From Manis javanica (taxonomy: Eukaryota > Chordata > Mammalia > Pholidota > Manidae), in assembly GCF_040802235.1 (NCBI RefSeq), contig NC_133169.1:41857034-41921033 (forward strand): a stretch of 64,000 bases of DNA, given 5' to 3'. The position numbers and the translations under genes are program-made. Shown here one piece after another: positions 22,560 to 34,321 of this stretch; positions within the stretch are counted from its first letter, which is position 1, and the number at the start of each line of letters is the position of its first letter. The notes beneath the pieces were generated by a model, which saw nothing but the letters and a program-made list of their open reading frames with translations, was not told the DNA's origin and ran no database searches.

Positions 22560-23400
22560 TCTAAATATTGATGTTTTTCTTAGTCTCTGGAACTTCTTTA
22601 ATACTAGTCTGATTATTTCCAAGTTTATGGCAAATAAATTCTGAAAATATGGATTTTGAATGAATAGTGACAGAATAAAGAATTATCAGTCCTGCTTGTT
22701 CTTATATTTCACATTAGTCCATCATACACATACACTGTAGTTATACAAAATAACACAAAGGTTATAAAAAGCTGATGCAAATTCCCTGTGCTTGCTATTT
22801 TATTGAAAGAAATAACTTTTCATTACTGGGTTGGCTTATTCCTTTAATGAGCTTATTGATGATCATACAGACTAAAATATCTTGGTCCACTGCACTGATA
22901 TACTAGCAGTACTCTCTCTTCAAATCCATCTGCATTTCTAAAACCAAAATGAAATTCCAAAGTGAAGAAAAAGATCACAGGAAAATCAGATTACAGAAGG
23001 GAAGGAAAGAAGGTGGGAAGATATTTCAATAGTAACCACAACCTACTTACTCCTGAATAGAGTATTCCTCAAATCCTGAAGGAATAAAAATGTATCTTCA
23101 TTCTAAATCACAGTCTTAAAGATGGCTTGACCAAACTTTCCTCTGCAGAAAGGACTTGAGAACTTCTTAGATGAAGAAAGCATAATTTTTACGTTGTGGA
23201 AGGGGCTGATCATGATGCGCTTTATCTAAAAATGTGGACAACTTTAAAGCTCCCTGATGCTTTAAAGCCATGGAGAGCATAAACCTACGAATCCGTAATA
23301 GTCTGTTTCCCAAGGGTGATTCCCAGCAGGTAATGGTCTCCACAGTGCAGGTCAGTGGGGCCAATCACAGCAGGCCATGTACAAGAAACTCAGAGATAGT
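22560..23400 (+). repeat. Diverged direct duplication, copy 1
   Basis: Similar in order to 26,090-26,890: an AT-rich part with an 'aattctgaaaat/ttttgaat' core, then near 23,090-23,370 a moderately GC-rich block sharing words such as 'aaagatggcttgaccaa' versus 'aaaggtggtttaaccaa'. The GC-rich block also occurs inverted at 29,455-29,710. Confidence 0.55.
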
Positions 23401-24179
23401 ACTACGTATACTAAGGGGCCCACATGACTTGTCTGCCTTGACCTGGATGAGTGACATAACCTTGATGATTGTATATGTAAAATAGAGTTAACTCATTTCA
23501 GTGCTAATCAGTTTTTAGAGGAATTACGAGGACCTGGGCAAGGGTCCAGCTGAGCTGGAGAGAGAGCTGAGCAGCCAGGTGTGAAGAAGTCCTTTAAAGC
23601 TACAAGCCAAAAAGCAAAGTATGAGGCAAGGCTTTGTCAATCACTGTGACTGGACATTTCCCTGCCTGGGGTGGCTCCCTGGTCATGGTGAAATGGATCA
23701 GCACAGATGTGCAGCGCATGCTAGGACTGGGAGCTGGAAAGAAAAGTCTCTTGCAGTGTAATGGACCTGAAGCCAGCAGGTGTAAGAAAAGAGAGGGCTG
23801 GGATTAGGAAATACGAGCCCTGAGTCACAGTGCAAAGAGCTGTCTTGAAGATGTTGTCCCCTACTTCCCATAAGGAAGACTCGGCAAAGGTCCCTAAGGA
23901 AGCCTCCTCTGAAAACGCCAGGTAAAGGGATCTCTGCAGGAAAGCATTTGGCCAAAATGTGGAAATTCATGGAAGAGCATGGCCAGCCTAGCAGGCCTGA
24001 GTCACTCCCACAAGCTCCTTCCTGGAAGGCAGTGTCTCTTTGTGCCATGCTGGTGTGAGTGCCACAGCTTTTCCCAGGGAGGCCTCTCAGGTGGAGCCTC
24101 ATAATTGTCTACGGCTGGCTTGGCAGATCACATGTAGGGGTTTGAGCAGGAGCCTGACTTGAAAACTACTGGCAGTCAT

Positions 24180-24420
24180 ACATTTGAAACACAAAATTCT
24201 CAATCATAATATAAGTTGGTCACAGGCATGAAAGTGTGACATAGAGAACATAGTCAATGGTTCTCTAACATCCTCTGTACTGACAGATAGTTCACTGCAC
24301 TATGGGGTGAGGATTCAATAATAACATAACTATTAATCACTGTGATGTATATTTGAAACCAGTATAATATTGTATATCAGCTGTACTTCAAAATACTCTT
24401 AACAATAAAAAAATAAATAA
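24180..24420 (+). repeat. Old L1 3' end with A-rich tail
   Basis: The end of this stretch (a 'gatgtatatttgaaacc' block, then 'gtatatcagctgtacttc', then an A-rich tail) resembles the terminal 3' UTR of mammalian L1MA-type elements as I remember it. No ORF2 precedes it, so it would be strongly 5' truncated. Confidence 0.5.
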
Positions 24421-26089
24421 AGGTAGTAAAACGTATTCACAAGAAAAGTAGATACATATTATAGTCCAGTATAACCTAGAGATAAATGATGTAACTCCAA
24501 GGCTTACAAAATGGAATTGAGCAATTTGTCTTTTTCTGATCTCAGTCTCAAATTTTCTTAACCATTTAATTGTTAAGTAAGTCTTTTATGGGAAACAAAT
24601 AAGTTAAAATCCATAAATTATAATTAACAATCATTATCAAGCAAGCAATTATTTTGAAGTATTAACATGATATTATAGTTTAATATTCATACAATATTAG
24701 GGGTGGGTATTATTGTTCACATGTTCTGAAATTTAGGAAACAAGGCTTTGATTTCATGTCTTTTGCATTCCAACGGTCACTCCAGTTTAGCTTCTGATTT
24801 ATGTACTGCCTCAATTTTACTTGTTTACAGAAAAATGTACAATTTAACCAAACTACAACTTCCAGACTTGTAGAGATAATTGTACATACTATTGAAATAA
24901 GTTCAATATTTTAGTATATTGCTCTATGAATCCAGTATATCAAGTTGACAGAAATAAAAAAAAGTTTAAAAAATTATAGCTATGAAGTTATCAATTTTGA
25001 TGTTTTTCATATATAGAGTGAGAGCTTGAGAGAATAGTCTGAATGTGGCCGAGCGAGTGTTACGTTCATGCAGGCCGCCAACGTGCTCATGAAGACAACA
25101 GTCCGTTTCTGAAGATGTGCCCGGTGATGCCCATCCTCGTACCTTACCCCGAGATCTCTGCCTCATGTGTGCCCGCGCCTTAGGTTACAGAGCTTCACAA
25201 TGTCGTCCTTGCCAAGAATATAGTAAATTTCATCAGAGTTTCTAACAAGCTGAAACAAGGAAGAATGGACATCGGCTGACCCCCAGGACTCAGACACTTA
25301 TGTGACCAGCTGGAAAATCTTTCCAGATCTATGAACAATAGTCCTTGTTTAACAACAATGAAGCCTGTACTCATTCCACTTAAACTTGGTCCATTCCACT
25401 GGTCCTCATCATGACGACCGCGAATGACACATCCTCAGCAACTGGTCATTCCTAGATGTTCCCCAAAAGCTAACTTCTTAATAATTACTTTTCATTACCA
25501 GGTGTTCTCTTGCTCAAGTTAAAAAATACATTGATTTCTCCTTTACATTTAGGCTGTATTTTATATTTTATAAGGGATACATCAGGTTATCTTAAGGTGA
25601 TGTAGGTAAAAACAGAAACTGTGGATCCCTTTATGATTATTCCATAACCAATAATATCTTATTGATATTAGTTTGAAGTTTCTGTTGAATACTAAACAGA
25701 ATTGAATTCAAATAATCAATTTTAAGGGGATAAAATAGTGTTTTCTTTGGCAGCTGTTTGATTATTTAGTTTTGTTTAATTTGCCTAATAATTGAATAGA
25801 TTATAATGTTATGGTTCTTTTTTTGAAAGAAAATATTCTAGATAAACCAGAAATTCCAAAAAGGGCATATAGTAAGCAAAGCACAAATGTTTCATTTAGG
25901 GAAAATGTCTTTACACGTTCTTGGAGGGAAGGGAAGCCAGTCCCATAGAATATTCTAAAGTAGTCAATTTTCAAATTTGTATACAAAATGAGGATGTTTG
26001 GGGATATATCCCAATTTAATTTTATATCATTATTTTGGCATAATGGTGATATTCTCCTTAGTTCCATCACCATGCACAGTGCTGTGAAT

Positions 26090-26890
26090 TTTCCAAATAT
26101 ACACTAAATAAAGGAAATTTGAAAATAAGAATTTTGAATCAATAGGAACAGCACAAAGAAAAGTTATCACCACGCTTCATTTTCTATGTTAGAATTCGGT
26201 CTATCACGCAGCCTGATATTTCTATTGTGCCATTTCATAACACAGAAATTACTGTAAAATAACCTATAAGAATTCTCTGTGCCTACTAATGTCTTCAAAT
26301 ATTACATTATTCATTTACTTAATTAATGAAGTTATTGTTCAATTAAAATATTCAGTTGGAGTGTTGAATTGATGTGTCTACCCATAATTTCAAATAAAAT
26401 CTCATGTCCATTTGAGAAAATAAAAATCCATAGTGAATAAAAAATGTATGAGTAAATCATGGTACAAAGGAGACTGGAGGGGATGGGAGACCTTAAGAAC
26501 AACAGCGACCACAGGTTACTCACTTTTGAAAATTGTAGTTTTCTTTTTTTAACTTAAAGGTTGTATTTTCTGACCTTGGAAAGAGGGCAACTATGGCTTC
26601 TGCTGTTAGTGTCTTTAATCAAGGCCTTAAAGGTGGTTTAACCAAGTTTCCCTGTTCAGACCAGTTTTGAGAATGTCTTCTGGTGAGCACAGCACCAGTC
26701 TCATGACATGTAAACATGTCAGTCATGCTCTGCTTTATCCAAAAACGTGGCCTGACCATGTGACCATCACCACAGTCTCTGGGGATGTGGTCCTTTCTTC
26801 CCAACGAGAGCCGGCAGCCCAGGGGTGACTCTGCGGTCATCTCCAGAGTACAGGCAAAGGGGACCCAACTGAAACACAAAGAGTGGACAC
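26090..26890 (+). repeat. Diverged direct duplication, copy 2
   Basis: Partner of 22,560-23,400, offset about 3.5 kb. The GC-richer end (26,610-26,880) has a counterpart at 29,455-29,710 in reverse. It has no intact frame. Confidence 0.55.
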
Positions 26891-27068
26891 AAAATTAGAA
26901 CAACTGGACATATTATCTGTGAATATGTGTACCTGATTATTAAATCAATGAACTAATGAGTTCATGAAAGAAATTGACCGTTACCATTCAAAGGGTTCAT
27001 TCAGGACATCTGTGTGGATCTCAGACACGAGAGCCTATAACCCAAGGAGCTCAGATGGTGTGCATCGG

Positions 27069-27148
27069 CCCTGGCTTGGGCAGGCAGCATCACCCCCAAA
27101 GGTACAATCCCTGGCTTGGGCAGGCAACATCACCCCCAAAGGTACAAT
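27069..27148 (+). repeat. Two 40-bp tandem units
   Basis: The unit beginning CCCTGGCTTGGGCAGGCA is repeated once, with a single obvious difference (CAGC versus CAAC). A recent short tandem duplication. Confidence 0.9.
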
Positions 27149-28649
27149 AATGGCATTATTGAGTACATTTATTTAAACATGTCATGTTCAGCTCTGAGAG
27201 AAACTGAAGGAAAGACTGGCAGTCCCCCTTTTGAAAACTCTAAAAATTGTGAAATTTCCTCATAAGGAATTCAGGTTTAAAATTATTGTCACATAGGCCA
27301 ATATGCCTTATAGATTAATGGTGTCATTCCCTGGGACAGTTTTTCACTGGTTTCAAACACCAGGTCTCACACCAGTTGTATGGGTTTAAGCTTTTTTTTT
27401 TCTAAGTCTGCATTTCTAGTAGTTGATTCAGGCTCTTATGGGAAGGATCCGACATAAAATCTATACGTGATGGGTAACTGAAATGAGAATGACCAAGTGT
27501 GAAGTATTCTCTAATATGTGTAGGCTGATGCTAGTTAAACTTTAGGGGATATTATTGTTACTACCTTTAATGAGAATGAGACACAGGTTGTTTGAGGTCA
27601 GCAGGTCGGCTGAAGAGCGGAGAAGGGAAGGGAGCGGGGCTGGCTTTGGACCCGGACTTCTCCGACCCTGGCCGGCACTCACTTTACCGCAGCCTCTGCC
27701 TTACCTCCTTTCCTGTCTTCATTCACTACGTGGAGGACCTGCATGCTTCAGCCAAACTCCAGTTACCAGAATGGCAGAGATGATTGGAGAGACTGTTAAC
27801 ATTTATCCCGTATTTTAATGCACTGCTCTGCTTATCCAGTAGATTAAATTGGTGACAATAAGCAAATTGTCTAAAAGCTCATAACTATGCTTATTAAAGT
27901 TGATCACATATTATATTGAAGAGAGAGAAAGAGATTGAGAACAAATTCAAAATCTGGCAAATATAAAAGATGTAGTCTATTTCTTTCAAATATCTCCATA
28001 TTCTTAAGAAGTATATATATATATTCCCTGCATTCAGCTATCATTCTTTTCTGCTTTACAATTTCTATACATTACCTCTCTACCCATCTTTCTATCATCT
28101 ATTTATCTATATAGGTCAGTCTGTAATCACTATCATTTTCCCTCCAGATTAGTAACTATTATTCAAGGTTTTTGGAAGGCTTTCCTTATTCTGTCCTACA
28201 CAACATACCTCAAATGGCAAATTCTTACACAATGTTTTAAAATTTCCAATGTATTGGCTTATTGCTTTCTGCAATTTTGTCAGTTATGTTATACTCAAAT
28301 CATCAGTCACAGAAATAAGTTTTCATATTGCATGTGAAAATTCATTCTTCTAAGAACATGAGTTTAAAATGCCAAGTAATTGTGATGCTGAGAATTAAAC
28401 CGGATTGTTTTATATTACTATACAAATCTCTGAAGACTTATAATATAAATGATTTGTTCACTCAAGTAATGTTTATCCAGATACATGACATTGGGAGTAC
28501 AATGAATAATTTTCAAGTGTGGAAATGACTATAATTACAATTCCATGAGAAGGAAAAATCACCTTGAATAAATATACAGAGACTGAAAATTGAATAATTC
28601 ACCTGTATTTGATGAATTACTTTTATATATTCTAATCGACCTGGTCACT

Positions 28650-29295
28650 TTTTTTATTGAAGTGTAGTTGTATACAACCTGACATTGATTCCAAGTATAC
28701 AACACAGTGGTTCAATTGTTTCCCATATTGTTAAATGTTCACCCACTCTAGTGTAGTTACTATCTGTCAACACAGGAAGATGTTAAAGTATCACTGGTAA
28801 TACTCTTCAAGCTGTGCTACATCACATGACCAACATGTGTCATTGAGAGTTTCATGCTCTTTATCTCCCTCAGCCTCTCCAGTCACCCACACAAACCCTT
28901 CCCCATGGTAACCACCAGTCACTTCTCGGAATCTATGAGTGCATTGTTCTTTTGTTTCTTTTGCTTTGTTTTTAAATTCCACATATAAGTAAACATATAT
29001 GGTGTGTTTCTCTGCCTGGTTTATTTCACTTAGCATAATACCCTCTAGATCCATTCATGTTGTCAAAAATGGCAGGATTTCTTTCATTTTTATCACTGAA
29101 CAATATTCCATTGTGTATAGGTGCCACATCTCCTTCCTCCATTCATATATTGATGGACACTTGGTTGCTTCCATATTTTGGCTATTTTAAATAATATGGC
29201 AATAAACATAGGGGTGCATATATCTTTTCAAATCAGGAATTTTTGTTTTCTTCAGATAAATTCCTAGAAGTGAAATTACTGGATCTTACAGAATT
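28650..29295 (-). mobile_element. Old L1 3' fragment
   Basis: Contains the diverged C-terminal end of L1 ORF2 (sense word MDLEGIMLSEINQAEK at 29,054-29,007, homologous to the end of ORF2 in L1-A) and an L1MA-like 3' UTR. It is independent of the chimeric family and has no retroviral tail. Confidence 0.75.
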
Positions 29296-30299
29296 TCTAT
29301 AATGTGCTCTTTAGACTATATCATGTGAGATACATATGGATGTCCACTTGTGGACTTTCTAGATGACTGGATAATCATAGATTGACTTAGGTTTCATATG
29401 TCATTGATTGCTCCTAATAATCATTTACATATATTTAGGCTTCTAACTCGTGTCTAGGATTGTCTTTTAATTGTGTCCTACCCATCTGTGTTCTGGAGAT
29501 GATTACATGCCTGAAATTACCCTTGGGCCACCAGCTGCCACTGGATGGTGACGACTATTCCCAGAGGCCCCTGGAAATGGCATGGGTATGCCCATGTTTT
29601 TGGAGGAAGCAGAGTATGATTGACCTGTGGACAGAAGACTGGGGCTCTTCAGAATGTTGTGAAGATATTTTCAAACCTTGTGCTCATAGGAGGTCAAAGC
29701 ATTTTTAAGATCTTGAATTGGAGAAGCTAAGAAGAAAAAATGTCATTCCTCTCCACAGGCTGTCAGAAGTAAGTCCTTTGTGGCTACTGATGTTGACGTG
29801 CTTTCCCTTACCTATTCCTCTTCTTCATGTTATATTTTCCATCAAATTCTTCATCTCACATTTTCTCTTAGGTTTTGAAGAGAAATGAAAAAGGAAATGC
29901 ATAGACATTATTGAACAGTGTCAATCCAGTAAAACCCAATTCATTTATTTTCTGTAAAAGAAGTAATAATTTCAGTAGAAGGAAAATCATTGAAGTCAAT
30001 GATTTAATTAAATTAATGGTTAAACCATTTTTATGAAAATCGGCAGAGAACACAAGCACATAAACAAGCCTGCAGCTCTAGGTAGAACCGCTATCCTGGG
30101 AGGTTTCAGTGGGCTTCGTGTCTGACCTGTGAAAATAAATCATGCCTGGTGATGGCTGTATCTGACAAGTTGCTTTTTCATTGCTGTTTTCAAAATAGTT
30201 ATTTTGGTCTTATTTTAGACAATGTGACTCTTCATGATGTCTGTGTAAATATCTCCAGATTATCAGCCTATTTTTGGGTTCCTTAATTAGTGAATCTGT
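29296..30299. other. Noncoding spacer with third copy of the low-copy repeat
   Basis: The block 29,455-29,710 is the inverted relative of 26,610-26,880. The remaining DNA is unidentified and has no supported gene. Confidence 0.5.
29455..29710 (-). repeat. Inverted third copy of an unidentified low-copy repeat
   Basis: Reverse complement of the same block seen at 23,090-23,370 and 26,610-26,880. An 82-codon open stretch on the plus strand is conserved only loosely in the other copies and both other copies are interrupted. I do not recognise it. Confidence 0.5.
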
Positions 30300-31600
30300 A
30301 TGTTAATTTCCCTCCCTAGATTTGGGAAATTTTCTGTGATTGTTTCTTTAAATAAGCTTTTTGTTGTTTTCTCTCTTTGCTCCTCTGGATCTCACAAAAT
30401 ATGCATATATTTCACTCAGTGATTTCCTACAAATAACATAGAATTAAAACAAAATTTTTGTTTGTTTGGATAATTTCAAAATATGTGTCTTAGAGTTGAC
30501 AGATTCTTTCTTTGGCTTGATTGTATCTGCTGGAGAAGCTGTCTATTAAATTTTTAGTTCAGTCATTGTATTCTACAACTCCAGAATTTTTAAATGGTTT
30601 TTATACCTTTGTTGAATTTATCATCTTGTTAATGCATTTTTCTTGATTTTGTTTAGTTGTCTATCAATATTCTCTTGTAGTGCAGTAATTTTCTTTAATA
30701 TGATTACTTTTATTTCTTTTTAAGGCTATTCATAGATTTCCATTTCCTTGGAGTCAGCCACTGGAATATTATTTTGTTCTTTTGGTGGGGTTATGTTTCC
30801 ATGATTCCTCATGGTCCTTGAAATCTTTTTTTGCTTTTTTACATTTAAAGAATTAGTCAACTTGTCTAGTCCTTGACTGACTTCAGGATAGAAAGATTTT
30901 TACCAGTCAGCCCTACTAGAAAAAAGGTATCTAATTCCTTTTCAGTGGATATGAAATCTCCACTTCTCTTTTTACTTATTGGGGTAGGGGTGGGGTGCCA
31001 AGTTTTGTGTGCCTTCTTTCAACCCCACATAGCCAGGTTGGGTACTAATATCCTTTAACTTACTTTCCTCAGGTCAGTGCCCTGTAAGATTTAAGATTGC
31101 ATGTCTCCTCCAAATCACAGAATTGGGCTAGATGATGATATCTGTGTACTGTTGGAGCAAGCTTGTATGCCATGTGTTGGAGTGCATGCATGCCATCTGT
31201 GGAGGCTAATATGCAATCATGGAGGCAACTATCAGCCCATTGAGGGGCTGCAAGTGAGTCTGTCCACAGGATTCACAGGCAGGCCTCTTGGAAGTGTCCC
31301 AAACCAGTTTGTAATAACTCAAGCTGGTTTTTGAGATCTGTGAGATGGTTGCTGTAAATTCTCACCCCTTTCCCTGTTTCCAACAGCCCAGAATATTCAG
31401 CCATGTTTATCATCTCAGTAATCTAAGTAAGTCAAAGAATAAGTGGACCTTTCATGCAATGATGTCCTGGGAGACTGGGGAAGCCATATTCTCACTCTGT
31501 TTTCCCTGTCCCCAGTGGAGTATTTTCAAGCCATGTGGATCTCTCTTCGTGCTGAGCTGTGTCCCCTCAGGGGAAGGGTGTCATGGGTAAAATGTAATTG
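30300..31600 (-). mobile_element. Ancient L1 5' half (ORF1/5' UTR region), degraded
   Basis: 30,300-30,860 follows the order of the ORF1 coiled-coil region in the younger L1s (a 'gtgattgtttctttaaa' block, then a C/T-rich block before 'aaaatatgcatatat'), at high divergence. 30,860-31,600 is probably its 5' UTR, but that is less certain. Confidence 0.45.
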
Positions 31601-31984
31601 TTCTTATTAATCTATTCTATGTCTATATTCTTGGATTTCTTGGCTTGTTGAGGGTGCTAGAGTCTATCCTATCTCTGGTAAAAACTATGTGGCTTATTCC
31701 CTTTATCTGAAGCCTTGGGAAGATGTCTTCTTCAGGTGGCTTTGCCAAGACCTCCTTGTGGGAGGGTAAGGGGGCACCTGAAGACCCTTCCTTACTTAAA
31801 CTCAATATTGCATATGTTTCTACTCATAGCCTTACATCCTTCAACAATCCCCTCAAACCAAGAGTCCATAAAATAATTTCATAAAGTGGATTTAATCCAA
31901 TTATTTGACATTAGCAATATTTTCTTACATTTCTGACAGGATTAATAATTGAGATTGCATTTGTATGTGTTTTTTAGATAAAAG

Positions 31985-32460
31985 TCTGCAACTAATATGG
32001 GTGTGTCTGACAGGAAAAATCCCAAACCATCTCCTATGATCTCCATTACCTGGTGTTATTCCCATGATTAGATTATATAATAAGTGAAGAAGATTGTGCA
32101 TCTTCAATTAAGAACACTGAGTAATCTAAGGGAGATGACTTGGGACTGGAAAGAATTAGCTGGAAGTCTTTATGAGAGGATTTAGACCTTCCTTGAGACA
32201 GATTCTCCATATGTTATTCAGTTGCATACAAATAAATTATTTCAACAACCACACGAGTTTGAAATATGACCACAAGCCTCAGATAAAACTGTACAGTACC
32301 AGCCTACACCTTAATGCTACATTGTGAATCTTGAGGAGAATATCAAGGTTAGCCATCCTGGGACTCCTGACCAATTCAAACTGTCACATAATAAATTATT
32401 GCTATTTAGAGGTGCTAAATTTGTGGTAATTTGTTAGGCAAAAAATAAAACTAACACATT
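31985..32460 (+). repeat. MaLR/MLT1-like LTR in unit A
   Basis: Ends with a 'taaatttgtggtaatttgtta' type block followed by 'aaaactaacaca', typical of MLT1-type LTR ends as I remember them. The paralogous LTR is at 43,790-44,275, so the insertion predates the duplication. Confidence 0.55.
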
Positions 32461-32475
32461 GGGGATGTTGCAATA

Positions 32476-32477
<2 letters not shown>

Positions 32478-32511
<34 letters not shown>

Positions 32512-32570
32512 CACATATGTGTGTATATATATATATATACACATACATATACATATAGCTTGGCTATTAC
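32478..32570. repeat. AT/GT microsatellite
   Basis: Long alternating AT with CA/TG interruptions, at the position matching 4,466-4,522. Confidence 0.9.
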
Positions 32571-33408
32571 CATTACAACAATATGGATGGAAATTTCACA
32601 CATGTTATTTCTTGAAAATATGCAGACTACAGAAAACCAACATTTCTCAACTAAATATATCACATTTTCATAGAATTGCAATATATTACCTGTATAAGGA
32701 TCAGGATTTCTAAGGATGAAAAATCCAGACTTTGAGGATTCATACTCACATTTCAGTCTCCCATTTATAAGGCTGATGTGTGCATAAGAAGAAAATTCGG
32801 GTACTTCCCAGTCCTTTGATGTACCTGAAGGACAATGTCCACTAGATACAGTGCACTGTACCTGTACCTCAATCTTTTCTCTATTCAGTTAAGACAAATT
32901 CATTTTCATAATAATCTCAAATTCATAGTTATAACATATAGCTCTATAATGAGCTTTCAAAAAACGATCAATTCAAATTACAATATACTTTGTGGAATTC
33001 TCTTTTTTGCCAACATTAAATCTATGACATGTTAAAACACATACTAATTTTAATCAGCATAATCAAACTATGGAGTGTTTTGATGGGGAAATATCTATAA
33101 TTTGTTAACCAGTATTATTTTTGAAAAGACATAAACTATGTGTTTTTGTTTGCTATAATACACATCCAACAGCCATATAATGAAACGGAACATAAAAAAT
33201 ATGAAATATTTGAAAAATATGCAAATAGGTTTCAGTTTATAAATCTTACATTGTTGCCTATAAAGCTGCAAAGGTGTGTACATATTAAGTACTAAATGAT
33301 ATTTGTGGAATACATAAATTTAAGCATAAATTTACACAAGGTAATACACAAATTTAATAAAGCAAAGAATCTGTTATAGAAAGCAAAGCATAAAGATTAT
33401 TAAGGGAT

Positions 33409-34321
33409 TCACTCTCCAGACGTGCTCCTCCCCAACACCTTCCTGAATGCCCTGTCCACTTCCTTGTTGCGGAGGCTAAGGGGATTCAGCACTGGGGTGA
33501 GGACTGTGTAGAAGGCTGACACTGTCTTGTCCTGGATGGGCCGCATGCATATAAACACAGCAGCTCCAAAGTACATTTCCATGACCATGAGGTGGGAGGA
33601 GCAGGTGGCAAAAGCTTTGCGGCGACTCTCCCCAGATCCCATGCAAATGACAGTCAGGAGAACAAGAGCATTGGAGGCAGTGATGACTGCTACGGGGAAG
33701 AGAAGCATAACACAGCATATTAATATCATTCTTTCAAACAGCAATGTGTTAGCACATGAGAGTGTGAGAAGGGCAGGGGTATCGCAGAAAAAAATGGGGT
33801 ATTTCCTGGGCACCACAATAAGGGAAAGACAGTGCAACCGCAACTTAAATAACACCATCAAGAGAGCCAAGAATCCAAGAAGAAGCTACCATAAGACCAC
33901 AAATTTTCTGGCTCTTGGGAGCTGAGTACCGTAATGGGCGGCAAATGGCCACATAGTGGTCACAGGCCATTGCAGCCAACAGGGAACATTTGGCTCCAAG
34001 CAGGGAAACATATAAGAATATCTGGGCTCCACAGCTGGCCAGAGAGATGGACTTGCTGCCTCACAAGTAGCTGAAGGCCATCTTGGGGACAGTGGTGCAG
34101 ATGAGCATGAGGTCCATGAGGGACAGCTGGCTGAGCAGGAAGTACATGGGGCTGTGGAGGTGTGTGTCCAGGTAGATGAGGAGAATAGTGGCAGTGTTTC
34201 CCATGAAGGCCACTGAGAAGATGCCCAGGGCCAGCGAGAAGTGGAAGATGTGGGTGGGGCTGTAATTGAAGATGCCCAGCAGGATGAAGTTGGAGGTGAA
34301 GGTCTGAGTCTCCCATGCCAT
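33409..34321 (-). pseudogene. Olfactory receptor family 2 pseudogene (OR2M-like), copy 2
   Basis: Minus-strand OR in unit A. The start (MAWETQTF) at 34,321 was set by homology. Lesions relative to the intact copy: TGA at codon 87 (34,063-34,061), TAA at 33,847-33,845, a one-base insertion in the T-run before FFCD near 33,792, an in-frame 3-base loss in TM5, an in-frame 18-base loss before QDK in the third extracellular loop, and the same 6-base loss of Ile-Tyr from NPLIY as in copy 1. DRY is altered to DHY. The C-terminal TSGE end and stop at 33,409 remain. Confidence 0.93.

Larger units (their letters stand above)
22058..28649. other. Gene-free AT-rich region with local duplications
   Basis: No convincing coding region. 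It contains a direct duplication (22,560-23,400 and 26,090-26,890), an L1 3' end near 24,190-24,420, a 40-bp tandem repeat at 27,069-27,148 and GC-richer islands at 23,500-24,120, 25,020-25,200 and 27,590-27,780 that I could not identify. Confidence 0.55.

Noticed and set aside
27592-27818. GC-rich open frames as a processed pseudogene
   Set aside because: I could not match the translation to any protein family and see no poly(A) or target duplication.
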